Origin: Chrysopilus asiliformis
Taxonomy: Eukaryota; Arthropoda; Insecta; Diptera; Rhagionidae
Direction: 5' to 3'
DNA: 64,000 nt
NCBI GenBank assembly: GCA_964034945.1
Contig: OZ035962.1
Span: 95,976,284-96,040,283, forward strand
Positions 32,613 to 44,225 of this stretch are shown in pieces. The number at the start of each line of letters is the position of its first letter. Positions within the stretch are counted from its first letter, which is position 1. The position numbers were made by a program, and so were the translations under genes. The notes below the pieces were generated by a model. The model was not told where the DNA came from and did not search any database. It saw nothing but the letters and a program-made list of their open reading frames with translations.

Positions 32613-33096
32613 CAGTAGAACACGCTTAAATGCATATCGAATTTCGCAGAATTTTATGTGCATTTATCCGTGTTTTGCATTTATACGTAGCACGGAAGCA
32701 CGGATAAATGCACATTAATGTGCAATTATGCGAGTAAAAGATAAACATGCAACTTTAATATTCCTGTAATAAACATTTAAATTCAACAAGGCTACACAAA
32801 AACAAAGAACCTAATTAAGAATTCATTTTATCAAATAAAAATAACAATAATCACTTTTTTTTGTGTAATTACATTTCATTTTTACACATGTGCATTTAAG
32901 CGTGTAAAATTTCATATAATTTATACTTTTCCGGATGTGAAAATGGTTGCATTTAAGCAAGTATTGCAATTAAGAGTGTTTCATTTATCCGTGTATATTT
33001 ATATGAGAAATGCTTAAAAACCCTCCATGCACAAATTTTGCGTGCAATTACACGAGTTTTGCATTTACGCGTGTTGCATTTAAGCGCGTTCTACTG
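32613..33096. mobile_element. Pogo-like miniature TIR element with TA duplication
   Basis: The 484-bp unit starts CAGTAGAACACGCTTAAATG and ends CATTTAAGCGCGTTCTACTG, flanked by TA on both sides. TIRs of about 22 bp beginning CAGT and a TA duplication are typical of pogo/Tigger elements of the Tc1/mariner superfamily. The interior holds many diverged copies of TGCATTTAAGCGTG or TGCATTTATCCGTG in both orientations, a subterminal repeat array. It has no coding capacity. Confidence 0.85.
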
Positions 33097-33098
33097 TA

Positions 33099-34249
33099 CT
33101 CATAATTATATACGGTCATATGTTAAATAAGTGCACTTAAGTGTGTTGTCGTTCGAAACATGTAACATATTTTATTTTTATGTATACATATGAGTAAAGG
33201 TATTTAAAATTTTCCATAAAACTGGGTCAGCATCGTGCACTGATGTCCTCCTGATGATTTGTTCTTCAAACCAACAACATCATTGCGAATGCAGCTACAC
33301 TTCGGGTAATTCCTTCAACGATGTTACCTGTCCGTATTAGAGCACGAGAGATCGCATGTTGGTGACACATCACTGTGCTTGATATGTTGCAAAGTTTTAC
33401 ATATAAAAAAAAATCCCCCTTTTTAAGTTCAACTAATTCAAATTCAACGTTAGGTGAAATTTTCTAACAAGTGTCATTAGATTCACACCTGATTCACTCA
33501 CTGTAAAGCTCGGACATATTGTTACGGGAGATGTGAGTGTCTTTTTGAGGGCATTGTTGCATTTTATTCAAAGAATATAAAAAAAACTTGAAAAACGGTG
33601 GCATGTGAATTTTATACATTGCTTTTACATAATCATCCTGGGATGTTTTCATGTATTCTGAAATTATAATGACGAAAGTGATATTCACGTATGAAAAAGG
33701 TGAGCACGATAGAGAACACAAGGGAAAATTGCTTTTCATGATCCTTTAATAAATATATGTTTTCATTCATCATTACGGATGTGGTGCTTTTTATTCGTAT
33801 TTTATTGTTTATAAACAAAAAGGGATTTTTTTTTCTATCCCATTGTATCCATTTTCCGTAATAATCTGCCAAAAGGATTTTTACAATAGTCCTTAAAATA
33901 TGCAAATGTATTTTTTACTACAAGTGAGCTACCTGACAAAGGTGTAAATGAAACGACCTGGATACCATTCAACAATTTTCATATTTTCCGACAGAAACTC
34001 ACTTGTATTATGCTTTTTCCATTAAATTTAATGTCTACAAATATTCCTATTTAGGATTCATTAAAATAATTCCCGTTCTTGATTAAAAGCTTCATTTAAC
34101 TTGAATATATTTACTAGTTTGAATAATTTCTAAAAATACTCTTTTAATTTCTCTTTCTTTTTTTAAAATTCTTCCAATGATTTTTATGTGAAGAATTCAA
34201 TTTGAATTTAGTGTAAGGCATAAAATATGTCACATATTTTTAGCCATCT
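33099..34249. other. Unassigned AT-rich DNA
   Basis: Minus-strand frames (33494-33739, 33633-33905) are short and motif-free. No repeat copy was recognised. Confidence 0.35.
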
Positions 34250-34350
34250 AGGAAATACGTAACTATACAAAATTTCAAGTCTCTAGCCCAATCCTTTCGA
34301 AAGTTATGGTGTTCATGGACAGACAGACAGACGGACAGGCGGTTTGATGT
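34250..34350 (+). repeat. Family A fragment (core)
   Basis: TACGTAACTATACAAAATTT, CAAGTCTCTAGCCCAATCC, TTTCGAAAGTTATGGTGTTC and CAGACAGACAGACGGACAGG mark a short piece of the family A core. Confidence 0.75.
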
Positions 34351-35020
34351 AGAAAACTCAATGTGGCAATTGAGTTTGACAGACAAGATTTCAAAAATTA
34401 ATGTCAAACATTACACGTATTATATGAAAATGCTCCCATATCGAATAAATTTTCTAATTTCATTACTCTGCTAATATCTCCAGTCACATTTCTGTCCGAT
34501 ATATTGTCGAAATATTATTATTCTTGTCAAAAGTACACAAAACTTGTGTGTCAAATAATAACAGACAGCACATCAAATAGCAAACAAAATTCGCGTCACA
34601 GGCGATTTGCAACAGGCAAAAGACAATAAGAAAAAATAACATAAGATACGATTACGACAACTGAAGTAAAAAAGTTTATAGAGTCAGATATTACAATTGT
34701 ATGCGACAACACCAATCTTCTTCCATGATAGAAAGATATATTTTCCGACGTGACTTGAATTTCTGATCCACATCCTTGAAGAGACAGTTACATACTTTGT
34801 TCATCCGTTCTGCATGTACATTACTCCCGTTTTATTCTGGTGGAATATTCGCAATTCGAAGATTTCCAGAAGAAAATCTCCCTTTCATTTACTTAAAGAT
34901 CCTGGAAGGGAAACAAAACCTATGTCTTCTAGATATAGCAAGTAACTGAATTTACCCATCGCCGCATTTGTCATCGGTCACGAATCTGTCCAACCAAATT
35001 CTCATTTCTAATCTAACATA
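34351..35020. other. Unassigned AT-rich DNA
   Basis: No gene or repeat was recognised. Confidence 0.35.
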
Positions 35021-35424
35021 CACCCAACTCTTTTTTTACACGGTCTTTTTTTACGCGATTTTGAAATAACACGGTCCACAAAAAGAAAAAAGAAATTTTT
35101 TTTCCACGAATTTTTTGTTCTAACACGAAGTCTAAAGAAAAATTTTTTACAAAAAAAAATTAATTGGGGAAATTTTTATAGTCGATTTTATATTTGTCTA
35201 TTTAAAATTGCATTAAGCACATTATTGAGTTATTGGGCGCATTCAGTGAACGTTAATAAGGAACCATACTCTTCATTGGATTTAAACTCGTCAGATGTGT
35301 TAGACATCTCTAGTAATGGAAGCGATTTTATCAAGTCAGTAATAAACGTTCACGCTTAATATCAAGTAGCGATGAATAATCTAAATAATATTTTTATTTC
35401 TATTCTAATTTGGTTTTTTTTATA

Positions 35425-35677
35425 ATTGAGGCGTTAAAAGCTAGAGTGGACCAAGCCACATAATCGAGTTTTTGAAGCTTTTTCACTTTTGTACTATTAT
35501 TTACTGTAAATTTTTGGAAAAAAAATTTCTGTGGACTTTATTACTCAATGTTGAAATGTTCTTTTGTGCAACCAAACATTTTTATCTAAAAACTCACTCG
35601 CAATAGTGATTCAAACACAAAAAAAATTCACGATTTCGACATGTGGGTTGGTCCACTCTAGCTTTTAACGCCTCAAT
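35425..35677. mobile_element. Nested TIR element (ATTGAGGCGTT ends)
   Basis: The 253-bp unit has TIRs of about 37 bp with one mismatch, starting ATTGAGGCGTTAAAAGCTAG. It is flanked by ATA on both sides, so a 3-bp duplication is possible, as in PIF/Harbinger elements; TA alone cannot be excluded. It has no coding capacity and is younger than the element around it. Confidence 0.85.
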
Positions 35678-35702
35678 ATATTTAGTTTTTCTTTATAATT
35701 TA

Positions 35703-35972
35703 CTAGCAGACCCTACGTTGGCAGCTTAAAGTTTTTTGTATAAATTTTAGAATGCCAAAAAACCATAAATAACTTAAAAACTTTTGGGAAAAAACGTTAT
35801 CCTTACAGGACCTTTTGTTTCGAATTTTGAAAATCTACATAGCTAAAAACCTGCTCCTGGCAACACAGATCATTTTGCAAAAAACCGCGTAAAAATCGGT
35901 CCAGTAGTTTTTGAGTTTTGTAATCTCAAACAAACAGACAGACAGACAAACAACCATTTTTATATATATAGA
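35703..35972 (+). repeat. GACAGACAGA-tailed dispersed repeat, nested
   Basis: It begins near ACTAGCAGACCCTACGTTGG and ends ACAACCATTTTTATATATAT. The middle has ACGTTATCCTTACAGGACC, TCGGTCCAGTAGTTTTTGAG and an AACAGACAGACAGACAAAC run. The end structure resembles family E and the GGATAA-type phrase resembles family D, suggesting a common kind of element. Confidence 0.65.
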
Positions 35973-36339
35973 TTATATTTTTTTTGCACGGTTTTTAAGA
36001 CAACATATAGCTTTTTTTTCATCTTACACGGTTTTTTAAAGCTGTGGAACACATCCTCAATTTTAATATGTGCTGCATATCTTTTTTTACACGGTTTTTT
36101 TTACACGATTTTCGTTGGAACGTATCTACCGTGTAAAAAAAGAGTTGGGTGTACTTACACTATCTTGCCTTCCCCCTACATATCATATTCAATGGTTATA
36201 TTCAATGGTTAAACAGCCAAAACTGGAAGCCTTTCCAATCCATGGAAGCTTCCTCTTAAGCAACTTTCAACATTAAACTTTAAACCCCAAAAAAAATCTA
36301 AATCAGCGAAGAATCTCTTGAAACACAAAAAATTTCCTT

Positions 36340-37165
36340 TGCAATATTTAGTTTCGGAAAAACATGTATAAAATAATGTTTTTCCAAATATCTCGAAAAT
36401 GTAGAAAATTTTATTTCCTATAAATTTGATTTGTTTCATAAAAGTGCATTGTTTTCGACAGATTTTCATTTTTTCCCCGTAAGAGTTACAAAAAACCCCG
36501 TTACAGCAAAAAATGTAATCCTTTAAATTTTATCATTTTTTCCCGCTCATAGCTTTCGAGAAATTAAAAAAACGTATTTTTCAAAAAAAAAAAAAAAAAA
36601 AAGTTGTATGGGAGGTACCCGTTATAGCTACCGTTACTTTTCCAGAAGTTGATAGAAAAAAAAACGATTTTTGTAAAATTCATTCACAAAAAAATTCAAG
36701 TCGCTAGGTCAACGGGTTCTAGAGATATTTAAGATACGTAAAGGGGACAGACCCACAAACTAACAGACCAACAGACAGACCGACAGACAGACCGACAGGC
36801 AGACTGACAGACTGACAGACAGACCGACAGACCGACAGAAAGACCGACAGACAGACCGACAGACAGACAGACCGACAGACAGACCGACAGACCGACAGAA
36901 AGACCGACAGACAGACCGACAGACAGACAGACCGACAGACAGACCGACAGACAGACAGACCGACAGACAGACTGACAGACAGACCGACAGACAGACCGAC
37001 AGACAGACCGACAGACCCACAGACAGATGTACGGACATCGTCATAATTTTGCCTAAAACGGATTTCGCACTAAACAGAAATTTTCTATCTGCCCCAGTTC
37101 TCAAGTCGTTTTCCGTCATCAGTACAATACTTTCCCTCCATAGAAGAGGAAAGTAAAAATTAGTG
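36340..37165 (-). repeat. Family C repeat, reversed copy with octamer expansion
   Basis: Read on the minus strand: TTTACTTTCCTCTTCTATGG, AGGGAAAGTATTGTACTGAT, GGGGCAGATAGAAAATTTCT, TTTTAGGCAAAATTATGACG, a long CTGTCTGTCGGT array (36763-37027), then TCTAGAACCCGTTGACCTAG, CAACTTCTGGAAAAGTAACG and the interior motifs. It is a mirror-image relative of 55315-56090. Confidence 0.8.
36763..37027. repeat. GACAGACC/GACAGACA microsatellite
   Basis: About 265 bp of imperfect 4- and 8-bp units (GACAGACCGACAGACA with AGAAAGACC interruptions). It is an expansion of the short CTGT run present in other family C copies. Open frames across it are meaningless. Confidence 0.95.
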
Positions 37166-37204
37166 AAATTGCCCGATATGAATAATTTATGAGAAATTTT
37201 GTTC

Positions 37205-37520
37205 CTTTTTAGTCACGATCCAACATATTTGTACGGTGACCATACGTTCCGGGTGACCATACCCTCGGCATCCCGGCGTTCCGAAAACGAAACTTTTATC
37301 CTGGATTTTTCAATTCAGTGTTATAATTTATCAAATGCTAGAAATACCATTCGTGAATATGCGAAAAAATACTCTTCTTTGGCAGGGGTTGTATAAATTA
37401 CATTTTTTTGCGACTGCGGCGCATTTTTTTAATCACTTTCCACAAATGGCGCAAGTATTTCAAAATATTTAGCGTGTGGCGCATTTCTTTTTATTGGTAT
37501 TCCTACAATTTTTGTTATGA
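37205..37520. repeat. Possible repeat fragment (GTGACCATACGTTCCGG)
   Basis: GGTGACCATACGTTCCGG is followed 6 bp later by a second TGACCATACCC. 'GTGACCATACGTCCC'-like words are a frequent repeat signature in animal genomes, but I cannot confirm ends here. GGCGCATTTTTTTAATC and GGCGCATTTCTTTTT form another internal near-repeat. Confidence 0.3.
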
Positions 37521-38794
37521 TTATTTATGTAGACCGTGAACAATTAAATTACTTTATCGCTCTTGGTTTTACAAAATTTTCTAATTATTTATCCTTGGTT
37601 TTCTTTCAAATACAGTTTTATTATGTTGATGTTCCATTTCAGCCTTCTTTTCACACTGCTTTCTCTCCCCACCCTGATCAGTTTGTCTGGGATTGACTCA
37701 AAATGAATATGACCACCTACACTTTTGCAATTTTCGCTTCCACATGTTGGTACTCATCATATATTAAATTTTTCGCCTGAAATACCATCAAGGACAGTTA
37801 CAAGTTGCCATCATTGACTCTCGTTCCATTCGAACAAATGTCCTTCAGCGATCTCCCTTACAGGAAAATTTGAAAAAAATCTCCCAGATGTGATCTCACA
37901 TCCTTCGATACATGAGGCTAACACCTATAGGGATGAGTCGAGGACAATATTAGCTAAAATTCCTCAAGATTATATTGAAAAGGACCAATTCCTTGGGATA
38001 TTAGATCCCATTGCACTTGAACCCCTCGCAACCACCAATCAACGAACGAGACTAACCTAAATAGCTGACGGCCATTTCCATTTTCTACGCCATCGCTTCA
38101 GATAGATCTATCTTTCCTTGCCAAGGTTTGTTGTTTGTCGAATTAATCGCGTAATTAAGGGCTATAAGTGTGATAAAGGACCCTCGACTATATAGGCCAA
38201 AATCAATGATAAAATAGAATGGAATCGAATGGAAACGAATGATATGAAATTGAATGGAAGAATGCTAATTTAGTCCATGACATGCTTGCGCTAATTTCCA
38301 GCAAATTGTTCAATTTTGGATGCGTACATCACTAGCACACCATTACCCACATAACACTCAAGTGTCCACCGAAGAAATGATTAATCATTTCAATATTATT
38401 TACTCAGAAAATCTCGATAAGGACTACTCTGTATTTTTACAAGGACTTTGTGTTCCGGGAAAAGGAAAAAAATCATAATAAATTCGAAACGATGTAAATG
38501 ACAGTATTTTCGGAGATTTTTCCAATGAAAGATTCACGGCACCTGCGGAAAATCATTTACGTGGTATTTTATAAATTGATTTCGGGATAAATTGCTTGAA
38601 ATTACAGTAAATCTTTACCGAAGATTGATTGTGCGATTAGTTTACTTCAATTGAATTTAAAACAATCATGTGATTGATATTCACAGGTTGATATTTGAAA
38701 CATTATTTCCAGAAGGATATGTTTTTTTAGATATGTCAAATTTGTCAAAAATCGAAAACTTTTGAGTTATTGACCAAATTTGCTCGATTTATTG
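37521..38794. other. Unassigned DNA
   Basis: 37630-38350 is of mixed composition and shows no long frame. AATGGAATCGAATGGAAACGA and neighbours near 38215-38260 form a short GAATGGAA-like repeat. No gene is supported. Confidence 0.35.
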
Positions 38795-39220
38795 CTACTT
38801 GTCTACGATTGAACGGGCAAAATCGACCATTCCTTCCCCCTCCCCTATAAAAACGAAACAGTTTTTTGCAATTTTCTCAAAAACGGTGAGTGCTATTTAA
38901 AAATTTATAAAGTAAAATGTGTTTAGGATAGGATTTGACATAACTCATCCATACATAAAAATCCCATTGGACCACTGTTTTCCCCTTCTCCCATTCAAAT
39001 GAAATACTTTTTTCCTGTTTTCTCGAAACCTGTGCATCGTATCGCAAAACTCATAAAGATGAAATATGTTTAGTATACAATTTTTCATAACCGTTCCATA
39101 CATCAAAATCCAATCGAATCGCTCCTTTCTCCCTCTTTTTTTAAATAAAAATTTTGTCTGTCCTCATAGAGTATTTGACGATTGGCCCCTGACAATTGTA
39201 GCTTTTTTTATGTTTTAAAA
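38795..39220 (-). repeat. Family A dispersed repeat, reversed copy
   Basis: Read on the plus strand: GAACGGGCAAAATCGACCAT, CTATAAAAACGAAACAGTTT, AAAACGGTGAGTGCTATTTA, CATACATAAAAATCCCATTG, TGTCTGTCCTCATAGAGTAT and TGACAATTGTAGCTTTTTTT. These are the reverse of the family A left half, with the internal module present twice. Confidence 0.8.
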
Positions 39221-40760
39221 CCACATTCGGCGCCATTATCGAACTTTTTGGATATCATTGTTTTAAATTTTATTAGTATCAATTGAAAAAAATAGTATTA
39301 GGTCCCAAACAATAAATCTAGTCATTATGCTCTCAATTGTAACTTAAATCATTGCAATTGAAAACTATTGTTTACTAGCTTTAAATCTCTTAAAAGCGCC
39401 CTGTTTCATTCGTTTATTGTGACAAGTGCAAAATTAGATTGAAATTACCGGGACTATACTGTGCAAGATTATTCACAGTGCCGCGCAGTTTACTTGATTG
39501 AATTTAATTTAATTAAAAAGAATGTTTGCGTGCAAAAAATCACTACAATATGCTACTTTCCTATGCTATCGTACAGAAGGTCTGCGCTTAGAATCTGTCA
39601 TTTGTTTGGATTTGAACATGTTGAGTGCGTCCCACTTCTGCCATCCCACTGCTGGCCGGAAAAATCGTGCTTGCCTAAGGTGAATCCAAGTTGAACTCAG
39701 CAGGCGCATCCACCACATCATTCTTCTCCCAGCTATTCGATTTACTCTTATTTGCTTTTGTTATTCGCCCCAAAGGTCAAATGAATCATTTTTTTTTTGC
39801 TTTAAATTCCAACTTTTATGGATTATTCAATTATACAGCATATACTTGTAAGCAGCTGAAACTTGAAACAATGTTCGGCTGGAAATAAAATTCCATATAA
39901 ACGACATGTGAACCTGGTTCACCTCCCACAAAGGAGCTACCGCGCAAAGCCTGCACGGCAAGACAGAGATTTTCTGGACCACCCTTTAAAAACTTTGGCA
40001 CAAGTTTACAAAGCTTTGTGAAAAAATTTTGGGGGTGGTGCACAATCTGTTCTTCTAGTCTTCTCTGGTTTCACAACAGCCCCTTTTGTGAATATTAAAC
40101 ACAAAGTTTACTTAAAAATTTTCCACGTGCGTATGTATTCTATGGCCTCACTTATGTTCGCAAATGAACCCTAAGTACACATTTTACTGAGTGAAAAATA
40201 AAAATAAAATCATCTCGTGGTTTTTTCTTCCTCTTTTTTCAGATTTTGTGGTAACGTCAAATAAAAAATTTGTTTATAAAATTCAATTGCTGAATTTAGC
40301 ACACACTTCCTTACATCTACTACTGGAAAATTGAAATCTGAATGAAGAAAATTGTGGTGTTAGCATTGGAAAAGTGGCGTCTGCTGAAATTCGCACGCGA
40401 ATCCAAAATCTACGAAATACACACATAGTATTGTTATGGGGATTTGGATATCCTTATGTTGATTGTGTGTCCTTCCAGGTCGTGTGTTATTTTACTAAAT
40501 TGAAGCGTATTATAATTTTACGATAGTACATTCGCATGCCATTTTTTATTAGGTTTCTGGTTGTGTGTTTATCCAAATAAAATAAATTGAAATGTACCAA
40601 GACCGTTTTACACATAAGCATCATATAATCAACATTATGTAGTTCAAATTCATATATTACCAAAAAAATGCAATTTAAACAAGGATTTTTAGTCATTCCA
40701 TAAAAAACTAATAGATCAAATGGAAAAAAATCCATGAAATTATTTTAATTTTCGGATTGT
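39221..40760. other. Unassigned DNA
   Basis: 39440-40060 is less AT-rich and has short frames on both strands; the minus-strand peptide over 39831-40043 has a mixed, protein-like composition but no motif I recognise. Exons of an unseen gene are possible but not supported. Confidence 0.35.
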
Positions 40761-41064
40761 ACACTCAGAAAAATGTCAGGTCAACTTTTTGTCAGGTTAA
40801 CTCTGACCTCTAGCTGGCTGACAGAGGTTTCCATTACATGACATTACATCCTCGAAATGCCTATCTAAGGTCAACTCGTGCAGCTCCCAATGCCCTACTT
40901 CACCTGCTCGTGGCTTAATTTCAGAATTTCTCCGGCCACAGTTCAACACAAGTTTTACTTTCCCTCATGCAGGCGAACGCGCGCCTCGCATAGGCTAAAT
41001 TTTCCTGCCCGAGGCCAATTACGCCGTATATAGGTCGTCGAGTTAGCCTCCATTTTTCTGAGTG
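40761..41064. mobile_element. CACTCAG-ended TIR element, copy 2
   Basis: The 304-bp unit has ends CACTCAGAAAAATG and CATTTTTCTGAGTG and is flanked by TA on both sides. Compared with copy 1 (14771-15042) it has extra bases around 40830-40860 and 40985-41010, including GCGCGCCTCGCATAGGC. The interior phrases GTCAGGTTAACTCTGACCTC and ATTACGCCGTATATAGGTCG are shared. Confidence 0.85.
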
Positions 41065-41485
41065 TAATTTAGAATGTTCATATAAAAGTTATTAATTATC
41101 AAATCTATTTTAATATAAAGTAAAACAATTGTCAACAAAGTTTGAACTTGGCTCGAAGAGCAAGCCATATAAACACGTAAATCGCGGATACCCGATACCC
41201 GAGAACTTTCAAAACTCTTACCACCCTAGTAATAAAATAACATGTCGTATGCTGATTTTGACGATATAGCACCTAAAAATGCACGTAAGCGTCGAAGTTT
41301 AATTACTGGCAAATGAAATAAAAAGATTTTTTTGTTTTCCCTCCCAAGCACTATCGTCAATATAAATATTTCTGTCGAATTCTTGGCTGCGCTACCCCTA
41401 AAACGAATGAAAATTTGCAACACTGAAAATTTGCAGCACTGAAAATTTGCAGCACTGAAAATTTGCAGCAAATCGTTTTTATAAA
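41065..41485. other. Unassigned DNA with a 16-bp tandem repeat
   Basis: At 41407-41470 the 16-bp unit TGAAAATTTGCAGCAC is repeated four times (the first copy has one change). The rest shows no recognised feature. Confidence 0.6.
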
Positions 41486-42830
41486 TTTTTCAATTTATAA
41501 AAACGTTTTTGATAAAATCACAAAAAACTGTTTCGTCTGTATGGGGCCAGGAAAAAGAACGATCTGATTTTGCCCGTTCCAGAACTCCCCAAATAGCATC
41601 GAAAAGTACGGGAACATGAGATTTGTTCTTTGCGGCTTTAAAATGCAGCAATTTACGCAATCGGGGCTAAAAATTTACACCTATAATTTACATCCGCGTA
41701 AAAGAAGCGAAAGAAGTGACGAGCGCGTCGCACCGATTAATAATGCGTCTGCAAAGCCACAATTGCTTTAGTGGGGAAATTGGTGACCCACGGTTCATCT
41801 TTGGGGCAACATTCGCTTCATGAAAATTCCTGCAGCGATAGAGCAGCATTTGATGGTTTTCGGGTCGAAATAGTCTGCCACTAAAGTTTCATTAAAGCTC
41901 CCCGTCTGAGAAACACCAAAAAAAATTGATGCCTTCAGCCGCCATATTTCTCACTGACATTTGATGGAAACGATTTCGTTTCGAGAATTAAATTTCTTAT
42001 TTCAGGCGAATGACTGAAGGATATTGCATAGAAAGTGGATAGCATACATTTTTGAAACAGCATAATTTTATTGGCATCAAAATTTCATTGCAAAAGAAAA
42101 AAAAATTTGACCGATAAAATAAAATTAAAGAAATTTTTGATTAAAAACAAAATAATTTGATGGCCCATTAAAATCTGTTTAAATTTCAGATCCAATATTG
42201 TCGAAAAATTTTAATGGCAATTAAAATCACGACATGCAACCGGAAGAAAAGTCCATTATAAAATAACACTCCACAAAAGTTTCCATTAATTTGTCGCCAT
42301 TAGATTTTTCTCGTTCGTCTTCTGCTTACGTTTTTATTTGTTCATCTCTGTTTACTAGCAAGCATTCGAGGGAGAAAGAAAACCCGCTCGATGATTTGTG
42401 TAATTGTGTGATATAATGCCGTCAGATGACGCTCGCGCATGAGGCAACTAATTACGTCCCTGTCGTTATAATTGCGGCGCCGCAAACCGCTGAAAAGTGT
42501 TCCCCACTATGGGTCTCGTTGCGCGTCTCGTTGGCACAACTAGATACGTATTTGCGACATAAATTGCTTATCGCCGCGATTTGCATGGTGACTAAATATG
42601 GGGATAAACACCATAATTGCTGCTTAAAATGCTATTTGGGTCAGCTTCGCTATGTAATAGAAACGCAACTGTATTTCAAGTCTCTAGCTCAATCTTCTCG
42701 AAACTTATGGTGTTCACGGACAGACGGACAGATGGGCAGATGAACAGCCGGAATCAAAATCTTTTTGATTCCTGCCAAACATCCTGGTGTAGTTCATTTT
42801 TGTCTCCGACGATAAGTTCGATGCGTTTTG
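41486..42830 (+). repeat. Family A repeat split by a TIR element
   Basis: The left part (41486-41587: GTTTCGTCTGTATGGGGCC, CTGATTTTGCCCGTTCCAGA) and the right part (42643-42830: TTCAAGTCTCTAGCTCAATC, TTATGGTGTTCACGGACAGA, CATCCTGGTGTAGTTCATTT) are one family A copy separated by the element at 41588-42640. Joining the parts and removing one TC restores a normal family A junction. Confidence 0.85.
41588..42640. mobile_element. 1.05-kb TIR element (CCCAAATAGCAT ends), copy 1
   Basis: The 1053-bp unit starts CCCAAATAGCATCGAAAAGT and ends GCTTAAAATGCTATTTGGG, with TIRs of 12 bp. TC is present on both sides (41586-41587, 42641-42642), and the surrounding family A sequence shows that the empty site had a single TC, so the duplication is 2 bp. 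It is nearly identical to copy 2 at 57249-58302. The GC-balanced right third (ATGACGCTCGCGCATGAGGC) is open for about 70 codons but has no motif. It looks non-autonomous and its superfamily is unclear. Confidence 0.9.
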
Positions 42831-43118
42831 GTGTTAATCACGTTTTTTTACAATGAACGTATTATCCACGTTCATTGTTGCTGGATAATATCGTGATCAC
42901 TGCATCACGAATCCGTATTTAAATCAACAACGTTTGTGTTACTTTTATTGTTGTTGGGATGCGAGGAAATGCCAACCACCAATTATTTTGTTATTATGCT
43001 AAATAAAGCAGACATTTATACTGTAGATCAAAGTTTCCAAAATAAAGCTTTTAATTTAAAAATCCCAAAATTTGAAAAAAAAATCAAGATGCGAAGTTTT
43101 GGAAATTATCAATCGATG

Positions 43119-43327
43119 TCGACGCCTCCGTGCAAGACTACCGTATGTCTCTTGAGCACGAAAAAACGTTAATATTGGGACGAATTTTAGGTGTTTTTAC
43201 TAACTTTGAAAGAAAATTGTTTAATCTGCAATTGCGAGTCATATCAAAAAAGTTAACGAGTTTTGTTTTTTAGTGAATTAAATATCCAACATTGAAGAAT
43301 GTCGTAAGTCTTGCACGGAGGCGTCGA
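43119..43327. mobile_element. Short TIR element (TCGACGCCTCCGTGCAAGAC ends)
   Basis: TCGACGCCTCCGTGCAAGAC on the left is answered by GTCTTGCACGGAGGCGTCGA on the right: 20 bp perfect, with weaker similarity beyond. The 209-bp unit has no coding capacity. No clear target duplication was found. Confidence 0.8.
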
Positions 43328-44040
43328 TATGTGTCCTTTAGATAAAAAAAAAAATCAAGTCCTTGTGCATCACAACTAAATTGAAGTCAGTTGATTACCC
43401 AAATGCTGCTTTAATTTGCATCAAGATAATGTGAAAGGAAAATGGCAAATACTAAACATTTCTTGAGAATTTCTGTGAATTACCATTTCAGATCTGAAAA
43501 ACAAGATTCCAAGACCGTTTGATGTTTTATTTTTCAATTCATGTTGATATATCCTTTTGAATTGCGAAAATCAATATTTTTACTTCTGAACACATAATGC
43601 TGGCAATTAAAGAGGAAGGACATGACAACAGTAGACATTTGGCGAGTATTGATTTCTAGTACCATTTGCCAGGAACAAATATCTTTAATTAACATGCTAA
43701 TGAAAACTGATTTCTCGAAATATCCATGTCGACATATGTTGGAGTTCCTACGACTAGAATACTCAATGATATCTCAACAATAAAATTGGGAAGCATTCTT
43801 TTCGAATTCGCAGTAATTCTACATAAATTTACCATTTTCGGACTGAATATATAATAAAATTTTAATTTCACATGTTGTTATAACACATGGCAACATCTAA
43901 TTATCACAAAGATTTTAATGAATTACAAATAAAAAGACCAAAAAGTCAATCCGCTCCAATCGCCTAAACCGCTAGAGATAAAACTTTTTTGTCTTCGGAA
44001 GAATGATGAATATTTAACATTGAATCCTTCAAAATCCAAT
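43328..44040. other. Unassigned AT-rich DNA
   Basis: No gene or repeat was recognised. Confidence 0.35.
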
Positions 44041-44044
44041 ATAA

Positions 44045-44225
44045 AACATAAGAAAAGCTACAATTTCCAGGGACCAATAGTCAAATATCCTATGAGAACA
44101 GACAAAATTTTCATTTTAAAAAATCCATTTGTATGGGAGAGAAAGGAAGGAGTGGTCCAATTGGATTTTGTTGTATGGAACGGTTATAGACAGACAGACG
44201 GACGGACATGCAGAAAAGTTATGAA
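44045..44225 (+). repeat. Family A repeat, internally shortened copy
   Basis: The left end (ACATAAGAAAAGCTACAATT, CAAATATCCTATGAGAACAG, TTGTATGGGAGAGAAAGGAA, GGAGTGGTCCAATTGGATTT) is joined directly to the GACAGACAGACGGACGGACA core, omitting the middle modules. Confidence 0.75.

Larger units (their letters stand above)
35021..36151. mobile_element. TIR element (CACCCAACTC ends) hosting two insertions
   Basis: The left end CACCCAACTCTTTTTTTACA and the right end are inverted repeats of about 22 bp, flanked by TA on both sides (35019-35020, 36152-36153). The host sequence is a T-rich ACACGGTTTTTT-type sequence with several internal CACGGT words. It is interrupted by a second TIR element at 35425-35677 and by a GACAGACAGA-tailed repeat at 35703-35972. 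Confidence 0.85.

Noticed and set aside
36763..37027. Regular array that might suggest a CRISPR
   Set aside because: Contiguous 4/8-bp units without unique spacers in a eukaryotic repeat; it is a microsatellite.
36760..37119. Cys/Leu/Ser/Val-rich open frame of 119 codons (and the similar one at 55339-55749)
   Set aside because: They are translations of the GTCTGTCG array inside family C repeats.
39831..40043. 70-codon minus-strand frame with protein-like composition
   Set aside because: No motif, no splice or promoter context and no second copy; not enough to call a gene.
42426..42743. Open frame starting MTLAHEATNYV, present again at 58088-58411
   Set aside because: It lies in the 1.05-kb TIR element but runs out across its right boundary into different flanking sequence in the two copies; no motif.
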